From: Ottowia thiooxydans DSM 14619
GTDB taxonomy: Bacteria; Pseudomonadota; Gammaproteobacteria; Burkholderiales; Burkholderiaceae_C
Assembly: GCF_000422885.1 (NCBI RefSeq)
Contig: NZ_AUGX01000010.1
Span: forward strand, 186,001 to 250,000
Length of the DNA stretch: 64,000 bases
Reading direction: 5' to 3'
The position numbers and the translations under genes were made by a program. The notes under the pieces are model-generated. The model had not been told where the DNA came from. It saw only the letters and a program-made list of their open reading frames with translations, and made no database searches. Of this stretch, positions 28,731-38,360 are shown piece after piece. Each line of letters opens with the position of its first letter. Within the stretch, counting starts at the first letter, position 1.

Positions 28731-28982
28731 ATGCTGAGCCTCCGCCCCAACTGCGAATGCTGTGACAAAGATCTTCCGCCCCACGCTACGGAGGCAAGGA
28801 TCTGTTCGTTCGAATGCACTTTTTGCGCCTCATGTGCGGAGGGTGTGCTTCACGGCCTATGCCCGAACTGCGGCGGAGAGCTCGTTGCGCGTCCTCGCCG
28901 GCCTGAAGCGAAACTGGAAAAATACCCCGCGTCCACAGAGCGTGTTCTTAAACCCCATGCTTGCTCGAACCCAGCGCCCTAG
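28731..28982 (+). CDS. DUF1272 zinc-ribbon-like small protein
   Basis: 83 residues from the ATG at 28731. It is Cys-rich: CECCDKDL, CSFECTFCASCAEG and LCPNCGGEL, spaced as in DUF1272, a probable zinc-binding fold. Function unknown. Its last 26 nt overlap the start region of the lipoprotein gene in another frame. Confidence 0.85.
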   Translation: MLSLRPNCECCDKDLPPHATEARICSFECTFCASCAEGVLHGLCPNCGGELVARPRRPEAKLEKYPASTERVLKPHACSNPAP

Positions 28983-29454
28983 CGCATCACGCGGCCAACT
29001 CGCCGCGATGGCCGTGTTCACCGCAGCCCTTGCCCTGCTTTCCTCCTGCGATAACTCCAAGGGCGCCGCTATGGAGAACGCGCAGGCCAAAGTCGAGCGA
29101 AAAGCCGCTGAACGCATGGCGGGAGCGCGTTGCGTTGGAGCTAAGGCATCACCAGCAGCCAAACTCGCTATTGCGCGCATGCTGGCTGTAGACACCATAT
29201 CGCCGGGAGGCAATCTACCTGCTTGGCTTCCCACCTCATTCGCAGCTGCCGCCGAAGGGGTGAGCGCAAGTGATGCCTGGAACGCCCTTGCGGCTGAGTG
29301 CCCCAATGCGCCCACATTTGGAACACCATTTGGTTTTCCTTCTGCCGAGATTGAAGCAGAACTCCGAAAGGAGCCAGAGTTTGCTGCCCTATCAGATCAA
29401 CAATGGAACCAAATCAAGCAATTTGAGAGTGCCGCTCAGAACTCTGGCCGTTGA
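28957..29454 (+). CDS. Putative lipoprotein
   Basis: 165 residues from ATG 28957; ATG 29008 is an alternative that would lose the positively charged N-region. Residues 1-31 read as a lipoprotein signal, with Arg residues, a hydrophobic core AVFTAALALL and lipobox LSSC. The mature part is Ala-rich and helical, with no recognised domain. It partly overlaps the DUF1272 gene, suggesting coupled expression. Confidence 0.65.
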   Translation: MLARTQRPSASRGQLAAMAVFTAALALLSSCDNSKGAAMENAQAKVERKAAERMAGARCVGAKASPAAKLAIARMLAVDTISPGGNLPAWLPTSFAAAAEGVSASDAWNALAAECPNAPTFGTPFGFPSAEIEAELRKEPEFAALSDQQWNQIKQFESAAQNSGR

Positions 29455-29612
29455 AACTCGCGCTATCTTGGCGCTGTTTGTGACCATAAAACCTGCAGAT
29501 GCGCCGGGTCTGCCGTCAGCGACTTGCTCGGGCCAGAAACAATGAGCCTATTCACACTAAACTTCCCCTTCCCGCCTATTCCTGACGACCTCCCTCTCGC
29601 TACAAACTTCTA

Positions 29613-30221
29613 ATGGATTCTTTCCTCTTGGCCTTCGTAGCCGGCATGGCCGTCTACATGCTTATTTCCTCGGAACAGCGCAAACGCATTGCACTGCTGG
29701 GTACCCACCTGAGCCAGTTCAATATCGAACGCTTGATGGAAACCTTGGCGGATGGCTATCTGCGTGCCCTGGGTGAAAACGATCTGGCTCGGCGCGATCA
29801 GATCTGGGGGCTGCTCGCGAGCTCTGAGGAGCAGCTCAGCGAGCAATTCGAAAGGTTCGCCAAAAGCTTTTCCAAAGTGGATGAAACCCAGACCCGCATC
29901 AGCAAGTTGGCACTAACGCTGCCATTGGTCACACGTTTTCTGCCCTCGTTCTGCTTTGACGCCCGTAAGGCATTTGCCATTCATGCGCAAGGTTTTACCC
30001 GGGTAGCCCGAAATGAAAAGGGTTTGTCTCCGAGGGACAAAGCTTTCACCATGATGGCTGAGCTATTGCTGATGCAGCATACCTGCCACTGGTTTTGCAA
30101 ATCGCGCGCAGTGGCCTCCGCGCGCCTGCTGGCTCGCCATCAGACCGCCTATGAGCAAGTATTGACATCCGTGTCACCTGAAACGCGCCAAGCCTACCTG
30201 GAGTTAACCGGCCGGCAGTAG
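29613..30221 (+). CDS. Conserved hypothetical protein with N-terminal membrane helix
   Basis: 202 residues. A short hydrophobic N-terminus (SFLLAFVAGMAVYMLI) is followed by a largely helical soluble part with a heptad-like stretch (EEQLSEQFERFAKSFSKVDE). No catalytic motif is evident. It looks like an inner-membrane-anchored protein with the bulk in the cytoplasm. It lies 70 bp upstream of the second ATP-grasp/alpha-E operon on the same strand. I do not recognise the family. Confidence 0.7.
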   Translation: MDSFLLAFVAGMAVYMLISSEQRKRIALLGTHLSQFNIERLMETLADGYLRALGENDLARRDQIWGLLASSEEQLSEQFERFAKSFSKVDETQTRISKLALTLPLVTRFLPSFCFDARKAFAIHAQGFTRVARNEKGLSPRDKAFTMMAELLLMQHTCHWFCKSRAVASARLLARHQTAYEQVLTSVSPETRQAYLELTGRQ

Positions 30222-30291
30222 CCACATGTAGAGCGTGTCTACGAGTACCTTCTAAAGACCATCTCACACGATGAGTGCTTGAGATGCGAGA

Positions 30292-32937
30292 ATGGCTCGT
30301 GAAAATTCCAGCGACAAACGAGTTTTGAATAGCGAATCGCCTTCGCCTCTCCTCGGCACGCCGGCATTGCCAGCCGGCGCCCACTTTCCCACGGCCAATA
30401 CGGGCCACTATGACGAGCTCCACGCGAGCACGGCACCTCAGAATGCGTCCTTGCCCTGGGGTTCCAAGGCTCCACTGGCGCCTGCCTGGGCACAGTTTTT
30501 TCATCATCTCGGTGATGATGGGTGGAATACGCTCAACCGCCGCGCATCGCTCCTGGAGCGGCAGTTGCGCGACAACGGCGTCACCTATAACGTCTCCGCA
30601 GATGAGACCAATATGCAGCGGCCCTGGCCGTTGGATCTGTTTCCGCTGCTAATTTCGTCTCAAGACTGGCGCCAGATTGAGGCCGGCGTGCTTCAGCGAG
30701 TTCGCCTGCTCGACGCCGTCATGGCCGATGTCTATGGCGAACGCCGCTTGCTCAAAGATGGCTTGTTGCCTGCAGCACTGGTGCAGGGCCACCCTGAGTA
30801 CTTGCGCTCCATGCATGGCGCCCCCCCTGTGGGCGGCGTGCACCTGCACATTGCCGCGTTCGATCTCGCACGCGGGCCCAACGGCCACTGGTGGGTAGTT
30901 TCCCAGCGAACGCAGGCACCTTCGGGGCTAGGTTATCTGCTGGAGAACCGCCTGGCTGTGAGCAGCCAGTTTCCGCGTGCCTTCCAAGCGATGAATGTGC
31001 GGCGCCTGGCCGCCACTTACCGCTCGTTGATCGAAAATCTGAAGCGCTTGGCACCGGCCGGAGCCGACTCTCACATCGCCATGCTGACGCCTGGCCCGCA
31101 CAACGAAACCTATTTCGAGCAGTCGTATCTGGCACGCTATCTCGGCGTCACCCTGGCCACGGGGGGCGATTTAACGGTTCGAAATGAACGCTTGTATCTG
31201 AAGACCCTTCGGGGGCTGCAGCCGGTGCACTGCCTGATCAAGCGCGTAGATGATGCATTCATAGACCCCCTGGAAATGCGGCCCGACTCGCGCCTGGGCG
31301 TTCCCGGGCTCTTGCAAGCCGTGCGAGCCGGAAACGTGCTGGTGGCCAATGCCCCTGGTGCGGGATTTCTCGAATCCAGTGCCCTTCTAGGTTTCCTGCC
31401 CTCGCTGGCCCGCCATCTGCTGGGCGAGTCATTGAAGTTGCCGTCGCTTCATACCTGGTGGTGCGGTGAACCCGCAGCGATGAAGGAAGTGTTGCCCATC
31501 CTGGATCGCTGCGTGATCAAGGCAACCTACCCCTGGTCTCTGTCGCGTAGCAATTTCCAGGCAGGCGTGGGCCCCCTCATGAGCCCGGAGGTCCTGCGCT
31601 CCTGGGCAGAAAATATCCGGCGCGCGCCCGACGAACATACGGTTCAGGCTTATCTTCCTCCATCGCAAATGCCCACTTGGCTTGCAGACCAGCAAGCGCC
31701 AGCCATCGTTCCGCAGTCAGCCATTTTGCGGGTGTTCGCCATCAGCGACGGCATACGCTCATGGCAGGTGCTGCCTGGAGGAATGACGCGCCTTGTCAGT
31801 GCCAGCGCCGGCTTGGCCAGCATGGCCATGGGCGGAAGCAGCGCAGACACCTGGGTACTGAACGACGAGCCCTTGCACGAAGACATGGAGGTGGATTACA
31901 CCTCGCTCGTGGCCATCACACCCTCGGCCACGTCCCTGGTGCGGCGTGAACGCCTGATCACCAGCCGCGCGGCCGAAAACCTTTTCTGGCTCGGCCGCTA
32001 CACCGAGCGCGCAGAAAACTCTACCCGGTTGGCTCGCATCATTTTGCAGAGCCTGGACGGCGACGAACAACCTTCCTACCCCTTGCTGATGTGGCTCGGC
32101 CAGTTGGCAGCGTCAGCAGGGCTTGTTCCCGAAGACACGCCCTCGCCTCTTGACGATCGGTATGCCTTCGAACACGCTTTGATCCGCTCGCTTGGCGACA
32201 CCGAAATCGCCAGCGTAGGCTACACACTGAGTAGCCTGCGTCAGGCCGGAGCGGCGCTGCGCGAGCGGCTTTCGCCCGAACACTGGAGCCTTATCAAGGA
32301 AGCAGAAGAGAGCTTCCTGGGCGACTGCGGTGAATTGGGCGGCAGCGCGCCATCCAGCTCCGATGCGCTGCGCGCCCTGGCCCGTTCAAGCAAGGCTTTG
32401 GCCGGCATCACTGGCGCGCAAAACGACAGTATGTGGCGAGATGACGGCTGGCGTTTGCTGTTCGTGGGACGGCACATCGAGAGGCTGACCCACTTGGCCG
32501 GGGCACTCTCGCTAGGGTTCTACACCAATGCGGTGCACGATGCGGCAGGGTATGGCGTAGTGCTCGATTTATTCGACTCCACCATTTCTTTCCACGCACG
32601 TTACCAGCGCAGTCGCGCCATTGCGGCCTTGATCGAGCATGTGGTGATGAACCATCAGAACCCACGCTCCCTAGGCTGGGTAACACAGGGGCTCAATGCA
32701 CTGCTGAAAGATCTTCACCAGCATGAGCAGGTCAATCTGGAAGACCTCTCACTGCGGCTTCGCCCGCTCACCTCGGAAGAACTGCCCAGGTTATGCGAGG
32801 CCAATGACATCGGCGATTTCACCCACTTGCAGGAATACCTGACCCACTGCATAGACACCGGCAGCGGCCTCTCCCGGGAAATCAGCCTGAGACACTTCAC
32901 CCACACGGGTGAGGCCGGACGGAGCGTAGGCGCATGA
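30292..32937 (+). CDS. Circularly permuted ATP-grasp / alpha-E domain fusion protein, copy 2
   Basis: 881 residues, same architecture as the protein at 15660, with a ~30-residue longer N-terminus. ATP-grasp landmarks are GVTYNVSADE, RPWPLDLFPL, VQGHPEYLRSMHG and SQRTQAPSGLGYLLENR. The alpha-E part opens with SRAAENLFWLGRYTERAENS near residue 560. Many blocks are identical between the two copies, but substitutions are spread throughout, as for an old duplication or separately inherited paralogues. The stop overlaps the next start by 4 nt (ATGA). Confidence 0.9.
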   Translation: MARENSSDKRVLNSESPSPLLGTPALPAGAHFPTANTGHYDELHASTAPQNASLPWGSKAPLAPAWAQFFHHLGDDGWNTLNRRASLLERQLRDNGVTYNVSADETNMQRPWPLDLFPLLISSQDWRQIEAGVLQRVRLLDAVMADVYGERRLLKDGLLPAALVQGHPEYLRSMHGAPPVGGVHLHIAAFDLARGPNGHWWVVSQRTQAPSGLGYLLENRLAVSSQFPRAFQAMNVRRLAATYRSLIENLKRLAPAGADSHIAMLTPGPHNETYFEQSYLARYLGVTLATGGDLTVRNERLYLKTLRGLQPVHCLIKRVDDAFIDPLEMRPDSRLGVPGLLQAVRAGNVLVANAPGAGFLESSALLGFLPSLARHLLGESLKLPSLHTWWCGEPAAMKEVLPILDRCVIKATYPWSLSRSNFQAGVGPLMSPEVLRSWAENIRRAPDEHTVQAYLPPSQMPTWLADQQAPAIVPQSAILRVFAISDGIRSWQVLPGGMTRLVSASAGLASMAMGGSSADTWVLNDEPLHEDMEVDYTSLVAITPSATSLVRRERLITSRAAENLFWLGRYTERAENSTRLARIILQSLDGDEQPSYPLLMWLGQLAASAGLVPEDTPSPLDDRYAFEHALIRSLGDTEIASVGYTLSSLRQAGAALRERLSPEHWSLIKEAEESFLGDCGELGGSAPSSSDALRALARSSKALAGITGAQNDSMWRDDGWRLLFVGRHIERLTHLAGALSLGFYTNAVHDAAGYGVVLDLFDSTISFHARYQRSRAIAALIEHVVMNHQNPRSLGWVTQGLNALLKDLHQHEQVNLEDLSLRLRPLTSEELPRLCEANDIGDFTHLQEYLTHCIDTGSGLSREISLRHFTHTGEAGRSVGA

Positions 32938-33890
32938 GACTACGCATCACGCACGACACTTGTTTCAGCTATTCGCCCCCTGTCGGGATGGCGCTGCATA
33001 TGGCGCACCTCAAGCCACCGCATACACGCTGCCAGGAACGCCTGGATTATCAGCTGCAGGTCACGCCAGACCCCGTGGTGTTGAATGAGCGCCTTGATAT
33101 CTATCGCAACGTCCGTTCTTTTTTCGAGATCGACAAACCGCACGACTCCTTGCTCGTGCGGTCCACGAGTCTGGTCCACACGAACGCACCGGAGATAGTG
33201 GTCAGCCCAATGACGTGGGAAGCCGTGCGGGATGCTTTCATCTACCACGCAGACATCCAATGGCATCCAGCGGCCGAGTTCGTCTACCCATCCATTTACG
33301 TTCATCCCGGCCCGGCCTTCGCCGACTACGCCCGTCCGTCATTTCAGGCCGGCGTGCCATTGATGAGCGCGGCAATGGACCTGATGCACCGCATCCATAC
33401 TGAGTTCACCTACGCCTCAGACAGCACTGAAATCAACACTCCGGCCGCGGAAGCCCTCGCGAACCGGCGTGGCGTGTGCCAGGATTTTTCACAAGTCATG
33501 TTGGCTTGCCTGCGTTCTATGGGGGTGCCGGCTCGCTACGTCAGCGGGTATCTGCTCACTCAGCCGCCGCCCGGAATGCCCCGCCTGGTGGGCAGTGACG
33601 CTTCGCACGCCTGGGTATCGGTATTCCTGCCAGATGTGGCGGCAAAAAACGGCGGCCATGGCTGGTATGACCTCTGCCCTACCAATCACCGTCATGGTTG
33701 GGGCACTCCCGGGGAAGATTACATCCGACTTGCTGTAGGGCGCGACTATGCAGACATTTCGCCCATGCGAGGCGTCATCCAGGGCGCGGGCGACCATCGA
33801 CTGAGCGTGGGCGTTACAGTGGAGCCCTTCGAGGCCTTATCACTGGCCGACGCCCCCGCGCTTGCCCCTCCGCTTGCGCCTACTCTTTGA
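32934..33890 (+). CDS. Transglutaminase-like protein, copy 2 (catalytic Asp replaced by Cys)
   Basis: 318 residues, coupled to the ATP-grasp/alpha-E gene by a 4-nt overlap. The domain order matches the paralogue at 18254. Cys182 (GVCQDF) and His225 (ASHAWV) are in place. The third triad position, Asp in the FDPTNN motif of copy 1, reads LCPTNH here, giving Cys248 (codon TGC at 33675-33677). An insertion of about seven residues precedes it (VAAKNGGHG). Either a neighbouring Asp (WYDL, two residues before) takes over or activity is altered. Confidence 0.9.
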   Translation: MRLRITHDTCFSYSPPVGMALHMAHLKPPHTRCQERLDYQLQVTPDPVVLNERLDIYRNVRSFFEIDKPHDSLLVRSTSLVHTNAPEIVVSPMTWEAVRDAFIYHADIQWHPAAEFVYPSIYVHPGPAFADYARPSFQAGVPLMSAAMDLMHRIHTEFTYASDSTEINTPAAEALANRRGVCQDFSQVMLACLRSMGVPARYVSGYLLTQPPPGMPRLVGSDASHAWVSVFLPDVAAKNGGHGWYDLCPTNHRHGWGTPGEDYIRLAVGRDYADISPMRGVIQGAGDHRLSVGVTVEPFEALSLADAPALAPPLAPTL

Positions 33891-33913
33891 CTGAAACTTC
33901 CAAGCATTCACCT

Positions 33914-34369
33914 ATGAGCATCGAACAGAAACTCCAGCAACTCGGCATCACCCTTCCCCCGGTCGCCGTTCCTGCGGCCGCTTACGTGCCTTTCGTGCAG
34001 ACCGGCAAGCTCGTTTTTCTCTCCGGTCATATTGCCCGCAAGGATGGCAAACCTTGGGTCGGCCAACTCGGCAAGAACCTGAGTACAGAAGAAGGCAAAG
34101 CGGCAGCCAGGGCGATCGCCATCGATCTGCTCGGCACCTTGCACGCGGCGGTGGGAGATCTGAACAAGGTCAAACAGATCGTTAAAGTGATGAGTCTGGT
34201 GAATTCCACCCCAGACTACACAGAACAGCATCTGGTCACCAATGGCTGCTCTGATTTGATTGGCGAAGTATTTGGCGAAGCCGGCAAGCACGCCCGTAGC
34301 GCCTTCGGTGTGGCACAGATTCCGCTGGGAGCCTGCGTAGAAATCGAGTTGATTGCCGAAGTCGAGTGA
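33914..34369 (+). CDS. RidA family protein
   Basis: 151 residues from ATG 33914, 23 bp after the transglutaminase stop. It has the YjgF/RidA fold, subgroup with the longer N-terminus (LGITLPPVAVPAAAYVPFVQ, KLVFLSGHIAR). RidA proteins hydrolyse reactive enamine or imine intermediates, but in this subgroup the key Arg of true deaminases is not clearly placed, so activity is uncertain. It may be cotranscribed with the operon upstream. Confidence 0.88.
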   Translation: MSIEQKLQQLGITLPPVAVPAAAYVPFVQTGKLVFLSGHIARKDGKPWVGQLGKNLSTEEGKAAARAIAIDLLGTLHAAVGDLNKVKQIVKVMSLVNSTPDYTEQHLVTNGCSDLIGEVFGEAGKHARSAFGVAQIPLGACVEIELIAEVE

Positions 34370-34401
34370 GAATCCGGCACGGCGTTTAATGTCGGGTAAA
34401 A

Positions 34402-34427
34402 AGACGTGCTTCGGGACGAGCACGTCT
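34402..34427 (-). terminator. Intrinsic terminator of the rmuC-MFS operon
   Basis: 9-bp perfect stem AGACGTGCT and AGCACGTCT with an 8-nt loop. Read on the minus strand it is followed by TTTTTA, giving a classical terminator 70 bp after the MFS stop. It may also slow transcripts arriving from RidA on the plus strand. Confidence 0.75.
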
Positions 34428-34496
34428 CTTCAAAGGACATCCCAACGCCCTGAAGGCGGAACATCAAAGTCCCCAGCCAACGGCAGCTGAATGCCG

Positions 34497-35696
34497 CTAC
34501 GGCTGATCGCCGGAGCGAGGTGTCGGCGTCTCGTCTACGCGCAAGCCTTTGACTGAAGGCGCCCCTGCCGCCAACAAGCCGCCTACCAGCCAGAACAGGC
34601 CGCCCACACCCAGGACCGCGCCAAGCGAGCCGAAAAGCATCGGCATCAGGAAGCTCGAGAAGTTGAGCGTCATGATCCGCAGAGCCATGGCTTCGCCTTG
34701 CCGATTGGGTGGCGTGATCTGGTGCAGCACGCTCATGATCATTGGTTGCACCGCACCCAGCGCAACGCCCAGCACCGCAGAACACACGGCCATCGTCAGC
34801 GCTCCTGGGGTAAGTGGGTAAGCGACCAATGCGCAGGCGGCCACCACCGTGGAAACCATGACGACGCGCCATTCCGGAACTCGCTCGCTCAACATGGGCA
34901 GCACCACGCGCACGGCTGCGGCTGCCGCGGCAAACACGCCCAACAAGATACCAATCGTAGACGCTGACATACCTCGTTCGTGCCCAAGAATCGGCACCAC
35001 GAAGGTGTGTACATCCCAAGCCGCCGACTGCATCCAGTTCACCAGGAGCAGCAAACGAAGCTGCGGCACGCTTAAGAGATCCCATACCGAGCGGTTTGCA
35101 GGAGCTTCTTCGGCGGGCTCAGGTGGCACCTCGTGCGCCCCCCGAAGCAACCAGAGGGTAATCATGGGCATCAGTGCCAGAACGGCGAAGGCGGCACGGA
35201 AGCCCCATTCATGCGCGGGCTCGGGACCGGCATGGTCAATCACAATTCCTGCTATCAACGGACCCAGGAAATTTCCCAGGGCTGGTGCAATAGCCATCCA
35301 GCTGAACACCGCTTTCAGCTCGCTTGTGTTCTTTGCTGCTCGCCCCACATGACGTTGCATGGAGATTTGCGTAGTAGCCGCGGCAGCACCTGTCAGCAGC
35401 GCTGAAACACAGAGCACCGGGAAAATGGGCCATACAGCCGCAATGCCCGCGCCCAAAGTGGCCCCGCCGATCGCCAGGTGCATAGGTAAACGCAGGCCAT
35501 GCTTGTCAGCCAACCTGCCAGCAGCCAACGCCAGTAATACGGGCGAGAGGGCAAAGAGCGCCAACATCACGCCAACCTGCGCAGCGCTGTAACCAATTTG
35601 CAGCGCAAGCAAGGGAGCCGCCAGCCTAGTGCCGGTCATCACACCATGCACGCACACCTGCGCCCCCACCATGCGCATCAGTTCACGTCCGGTCAT
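34497..35696 (-). CDS. MFS transporter
   Basis: 399 residues with about 12 hydrophobic segments. The signature between helices 2 and 3 reads LAAGRLADKHGLRLPM, close to the MFS DRxGRR pattern. It is probably an efflux or uptake permease of the inner membrane; the substrate is not identifiable. Its start overlaps the rmuC stop by 4 nt, so both come from one transcript. Confidence 0.88.
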   Translation of the reverse strand: MTGRELMRMVGAQVCVHGVMTGTRLAAPLLALQIGYSAAQVGVMLALFALSPVLLALAAGRLADKHGLRLPMHLAIGGATLGAGIAAVWPIFPVLCVSALLTGAAAATTQISMQRHVGRAAKNTSELKAVFSWMAIAPALGNFLGPLIAGIVIDHAGPEPAHEWGFRAAFAVLALMPMITLWLLRGAHEVPPEPAEEAPANRSVWDLLSVPQLRLLLLVNWMQSAAWDVHTFVVPILGHERGMSASTIGILLGVFAAAAAAVRVVLPMLSERVPEWRVVMVSTVVAACALVAYPLTPGALTMAVCSAVLGVALGAVQPMIMSVLHQITPPNRQGEAMALRIMTLNFSSFLMPMLFGSLGAVLGVGGLFWLVGGLLAAGAPSVKGLRVDETPTPRSGDQP

Positions 35697-37066
35697 GGCG
35701 CTTCTCTCTGTACGTCGGGCTCAGCCGGCAAGAGGCCTTGGGCTTCATGATCGGGCAAGGCCTCTACCTGACGCAACGCGCGGTTCATGACATTGCTACG
35801 GGTTTGGGCTTTATCCAAAGTATTCAGCACGGTTTGAGTCTGCTCCTTCACGCGTGAGAGAACGTCGCCAAACTTTCCAAACTCGGTTTTGACGGCCCCG
35901 AGAACCTGCCACACCTCACTGCTGCGTTGCTCCAATGCCAGCGTTCTAAAACCCATCTGCAAGGAGTTGAGCATGGCCAACAAGGTGGTGGGGCCGGCGA
36001 GTGTGATGCGGTGCTCCCGCTGCAGCGCCTCCATCAAGCCAGGGCGTCGCAGCACCTCGGCGTACAAACCTTCGGTAGGTAAAAACAGGATCGCAAAATC
36101 AGTGGTGTACGGCGGCTGAACGTACTTTTCCGTCATGGAGCGTGCTTCAAGGCGGATACGCGCCTCCAGCGCTCTGCCTGCGGATTCGGCTGCTGATGCA
36201 TCCGCACGTTGCTGGGCATCTAGCAGGCGTTCGTAGTCTTCGTTCGGAAATTTGGCGTCGATCGGTAGCCAGACAGGCACGCCGTCTTGCCCACGCCCTG
36301 GCAGCCGAATCGCGAAATCAACCGGGTTTTTGGTGCCTGGCCGAGTGATCTGCTGTGCTGCGTATTGCTCCGGAGCAAACACCTGCTCCAAAAGACTCGC
36401 CAGTTGAGCCTCTCCGAAGATCCCCCGCGCCTTGACGTTGGTGAGCAAGTGCTTCAAATCACCGACACCCTGTGCCAATGTGTTCATCTCACCCAGGCCT
36501 TTATGCACCTGTTCAAGTCTTTCAGCTACTTGCCTGAAACTCTCTCCCAACCGGGTTTCCAGCGTGGCCTGGAGTTTCTCGTCTACCGTGCGGCGCATTT
36601 CCTCAAGCTTGGCGGCATTGCCCTCTTGCATGCTCTTCAACTGGGTTTCAAGCGTGGCGCGCACTTCGCCCAGCCGGCGTGCATTGCCCTCGCCCACGGC
36701 TTGAAGCTGAGTGGACAAGGTGTCGGCCAAGGTTTTCTGCAACAGGGCCAGTTGCTGGCCGAAGGCATCTATCTGTGTGTTCTGGGTGCGCGTGGCCTCC
36801 GCGCTCTGCTGAGTCAACGCCCGTTGGAACGTCCCGAGAATCTGCATGAATTCCTGCCGTCCGTCTCTTGAGGACGCGGCCACTTCATGGCGAATCTCGC
36901 GCTCCAGGCGTTCCGAAGATTGGCTGACTGACTGCAGGACCTCTTGGCGTGAGGCTACATCTTCAGGCCGCTGCGGTTTGCGCAGCAGCACAGCAATGAG
37001 CAGAAAGCTATTAAGCAACAGCCCAGCGATGAGAATCCAAAATACAAGGGGGATATCAGACAGCAT
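35693..37066 (-). CDS. rmuC: DNA recombination protein RmuC
   Basis: 457 residues. An N-terminal membrane helix (LVFWILIAGLLLNSFLLIAV) leads into a long coiled coil (~60-200, Gln- and Glu-rich), then the RmuC nuclease-like domain (VDFAIRLPGRGQDGVPVWLP, DAKFPNEDYERL, FLPTEGLYAEVL). RmuC limits inversions at short inverted repeats in E. coli. This agrees in length and order with the family. Confidence 0.95.
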   Translation of the reverse strand: MLSDIPLVFWILIAGLLLNSFLLIAVLLRKPQRPEDVASRQEVLQSVSQSSERLEREIRHEVAASSRDGRQEFMQILGTFQRALTQQSAEATRTQNTQIDAFGQQLALLQKTLADTLSTQLQAVGEGNARRLGEVRATLETQLKSMQEGNAAKLEEMRRTVDEKLQATLETRLGESFRQVAERLEQVHKGLGEMNTLAQGVGDLKHLLTNVKARGIFGEAQLASLLEQVFAPEQYAAQQITRPGTKNPVDFAIRLPGRGQDGVPVWLPIDAKFPNEDYERLLDAQQRADASAAESAGRALEARIRLEARSMTEKYVQPPYTTDFAILFLPTEGLYAEVLRRPGLMEALQREHRITLAGPTTLLAMLNSLQMGFRTLALEQRSSEVWQVLGAVKTEFGKFGDVLSRVKEQTQTVLNTLDKAQTRSNVMNRALRQVEALPDHEAQGLLPAEPDVQREAP

Positions 37067-37134
37067 TCGGGCAGAGGCAGCGGAGCGCAGAGAAAAACGA
37101 TTGTTCTAGGACCATCTTGCTTTCAACAATACAA

Positions 37135-37225
37135 ATCCGCTCGCGCTGAGTTTGGCTTTTCCTGAGGCTCTATGAGGTCGGACAAGGATTAATCCGTTGC
37201 AACGCTTCGACAGGCTCAGCGCAAA
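37135..37225. repeat. Degenerate palindromic repeat element
   Basis: Left half AATCCGCTCGCGCTGAG and right half GCAACGCTTCGACAGGCTC are eroded versions of the two arms of the element at 48755-48820. It lies in the gap between rmuC and the hydroxyacid dehydrogenase; no gene is seen there. Confidence 0.6.
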
Positions 37226-37326
37226 CGGCGTTTTTCGCCTAGGCGCAATTCGGTATTGGAACGTGATCGCCATCATAGATCGACACACGTTCCGGTGCTT
37301 AGCTAGGGATGTTTCCCACCTGAGCA

Positions 37327-38328
37327 TCAAGGTGCAGAGGCAGTCTTCGACGCCATGGCCTCAAGGTTGAGTGGCGTCAGCGGCTTGCCGTGAATCAGAA
37401 AGCCAATCAGATTGTCAGCCGCGAGATTCGCCATAGCCAAACGGGTGGCGTTCGAGGCGCTGGCAATATGCGGGGTCAGCACCACATTGGGAACAGTCAG
37501 CAAATCCGGGTGCACGCTTGGCTCGCCCTCAAACACATCCAGCCCTGCTGCTGCAATACGCTTTTCCCGCAAGGCCGCGGCCAGGGCCGCGTCATCCACG
37601 ATGCCACCGCGCGCGACATTGACCAACGTGGCCGTCGGCTTCATCATCGCCAGCTCAGCTGCCCCAATGGTATGACGTGATTCAGGCGTGTACGGAACCA
37701 CCAGCACCACGTGATCGGCAGAGCGCAGGAGTTCTTCCTTACCCACGTAACGGGCTTTGCACTCAGCTTCAGTGGCGGCATCAAGCTGGGATCGGTTGTG
37801 ATAGATCACCTGCATACCGAAGCCATGCGCACCACGCCGAGCAATGCCTTGCCCAATGCGCCCCATTCCAATGATGCCCAGCGTGGAGCCATGTATATCA
37901 GTGCCCGCGAAGAGATCGTAGCGCCAGCGATCCCATTGGCCGGCCCGCAACCAATGTTCGCTCTCGCTGACTCGCCGGGCCGCTGCCATGAGCAATGCGA
38001 AACCGAAGTCAGCCGTCGTTTCATTTAGAACACCGGGCGCATTGGTACCTAACACTCCGGCCGCGGTCATGGCGGCGATGTCGAAGTTGTTGTACCCAAC
38101 GGCCATGTTGGCGCAGATCTTGAGGTGAGGACAGGCAGAAAGCAAAGCCGCGTCAATGCGATCGCTGCCGGTGGTGAATACGCCCTGCTTATCTGCCAAA
38201 TGCTTGGCAAACTCTTCCTGAGACCAAGGCGCATCCTCCTGATTGGACTCAACCTCAAAATGCACCGCCAGCTTGTCAATCACCTCTGGGAACATCGCCC
38301 GTGCAATCAAAATACGTTGCTTGCTCAT
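37327..38328 (-). CDS. D-isomer 2-hydroxyacid dehydrogenase (GhrB-like)
   Basis: 333 residues. It has an NAD(P)-binding GMGRIGQGIARR motif near residue 152 and the catalytic Arg (NVARGGIVDD), Glu (LDVFEGEPSV) and His (LTPHIASASN) of the family. It most resembles glyoxylate/hydroxypyruvate or 2-ketogluconate reductases. It lies 32 bp after the antiporter gene on the same strand, so it is probably the last gene of the pncB operon. Confidence 0.9.
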   Translation of the reverse strand: MSKQRILIARAMFPEVIDKLAVHFEVESNQEDAPWSQEEFAKHLADKQGVFTTGSDRIDAALLSACPHLKICANMAVGYNNFDIAAMTAAGVLGTNAPGVLNETTADFGFALLMAAARRVSESEHWLRAGQWDRWRYDLFAGTDIHGSTLGIIGMGRIGQGIARRGAHGFGMQVIYHNRSQLDAATEAECKARYVGKEELLRSADHVVLVVPYTPESRHTIGAAELAMMKPTATLVNVARGGIVDDAALAAALREKRIAAAGLDVFEGEPSVHPDLLTVPNVVLTPHIASASNATRLAMANLAADNLIGFLIHGKPLTPLNLEAMASKTASAP

Positions 38329-38360
38329 GCCAAAAATCCTTTTCTATCTGGCTTTCGCTT

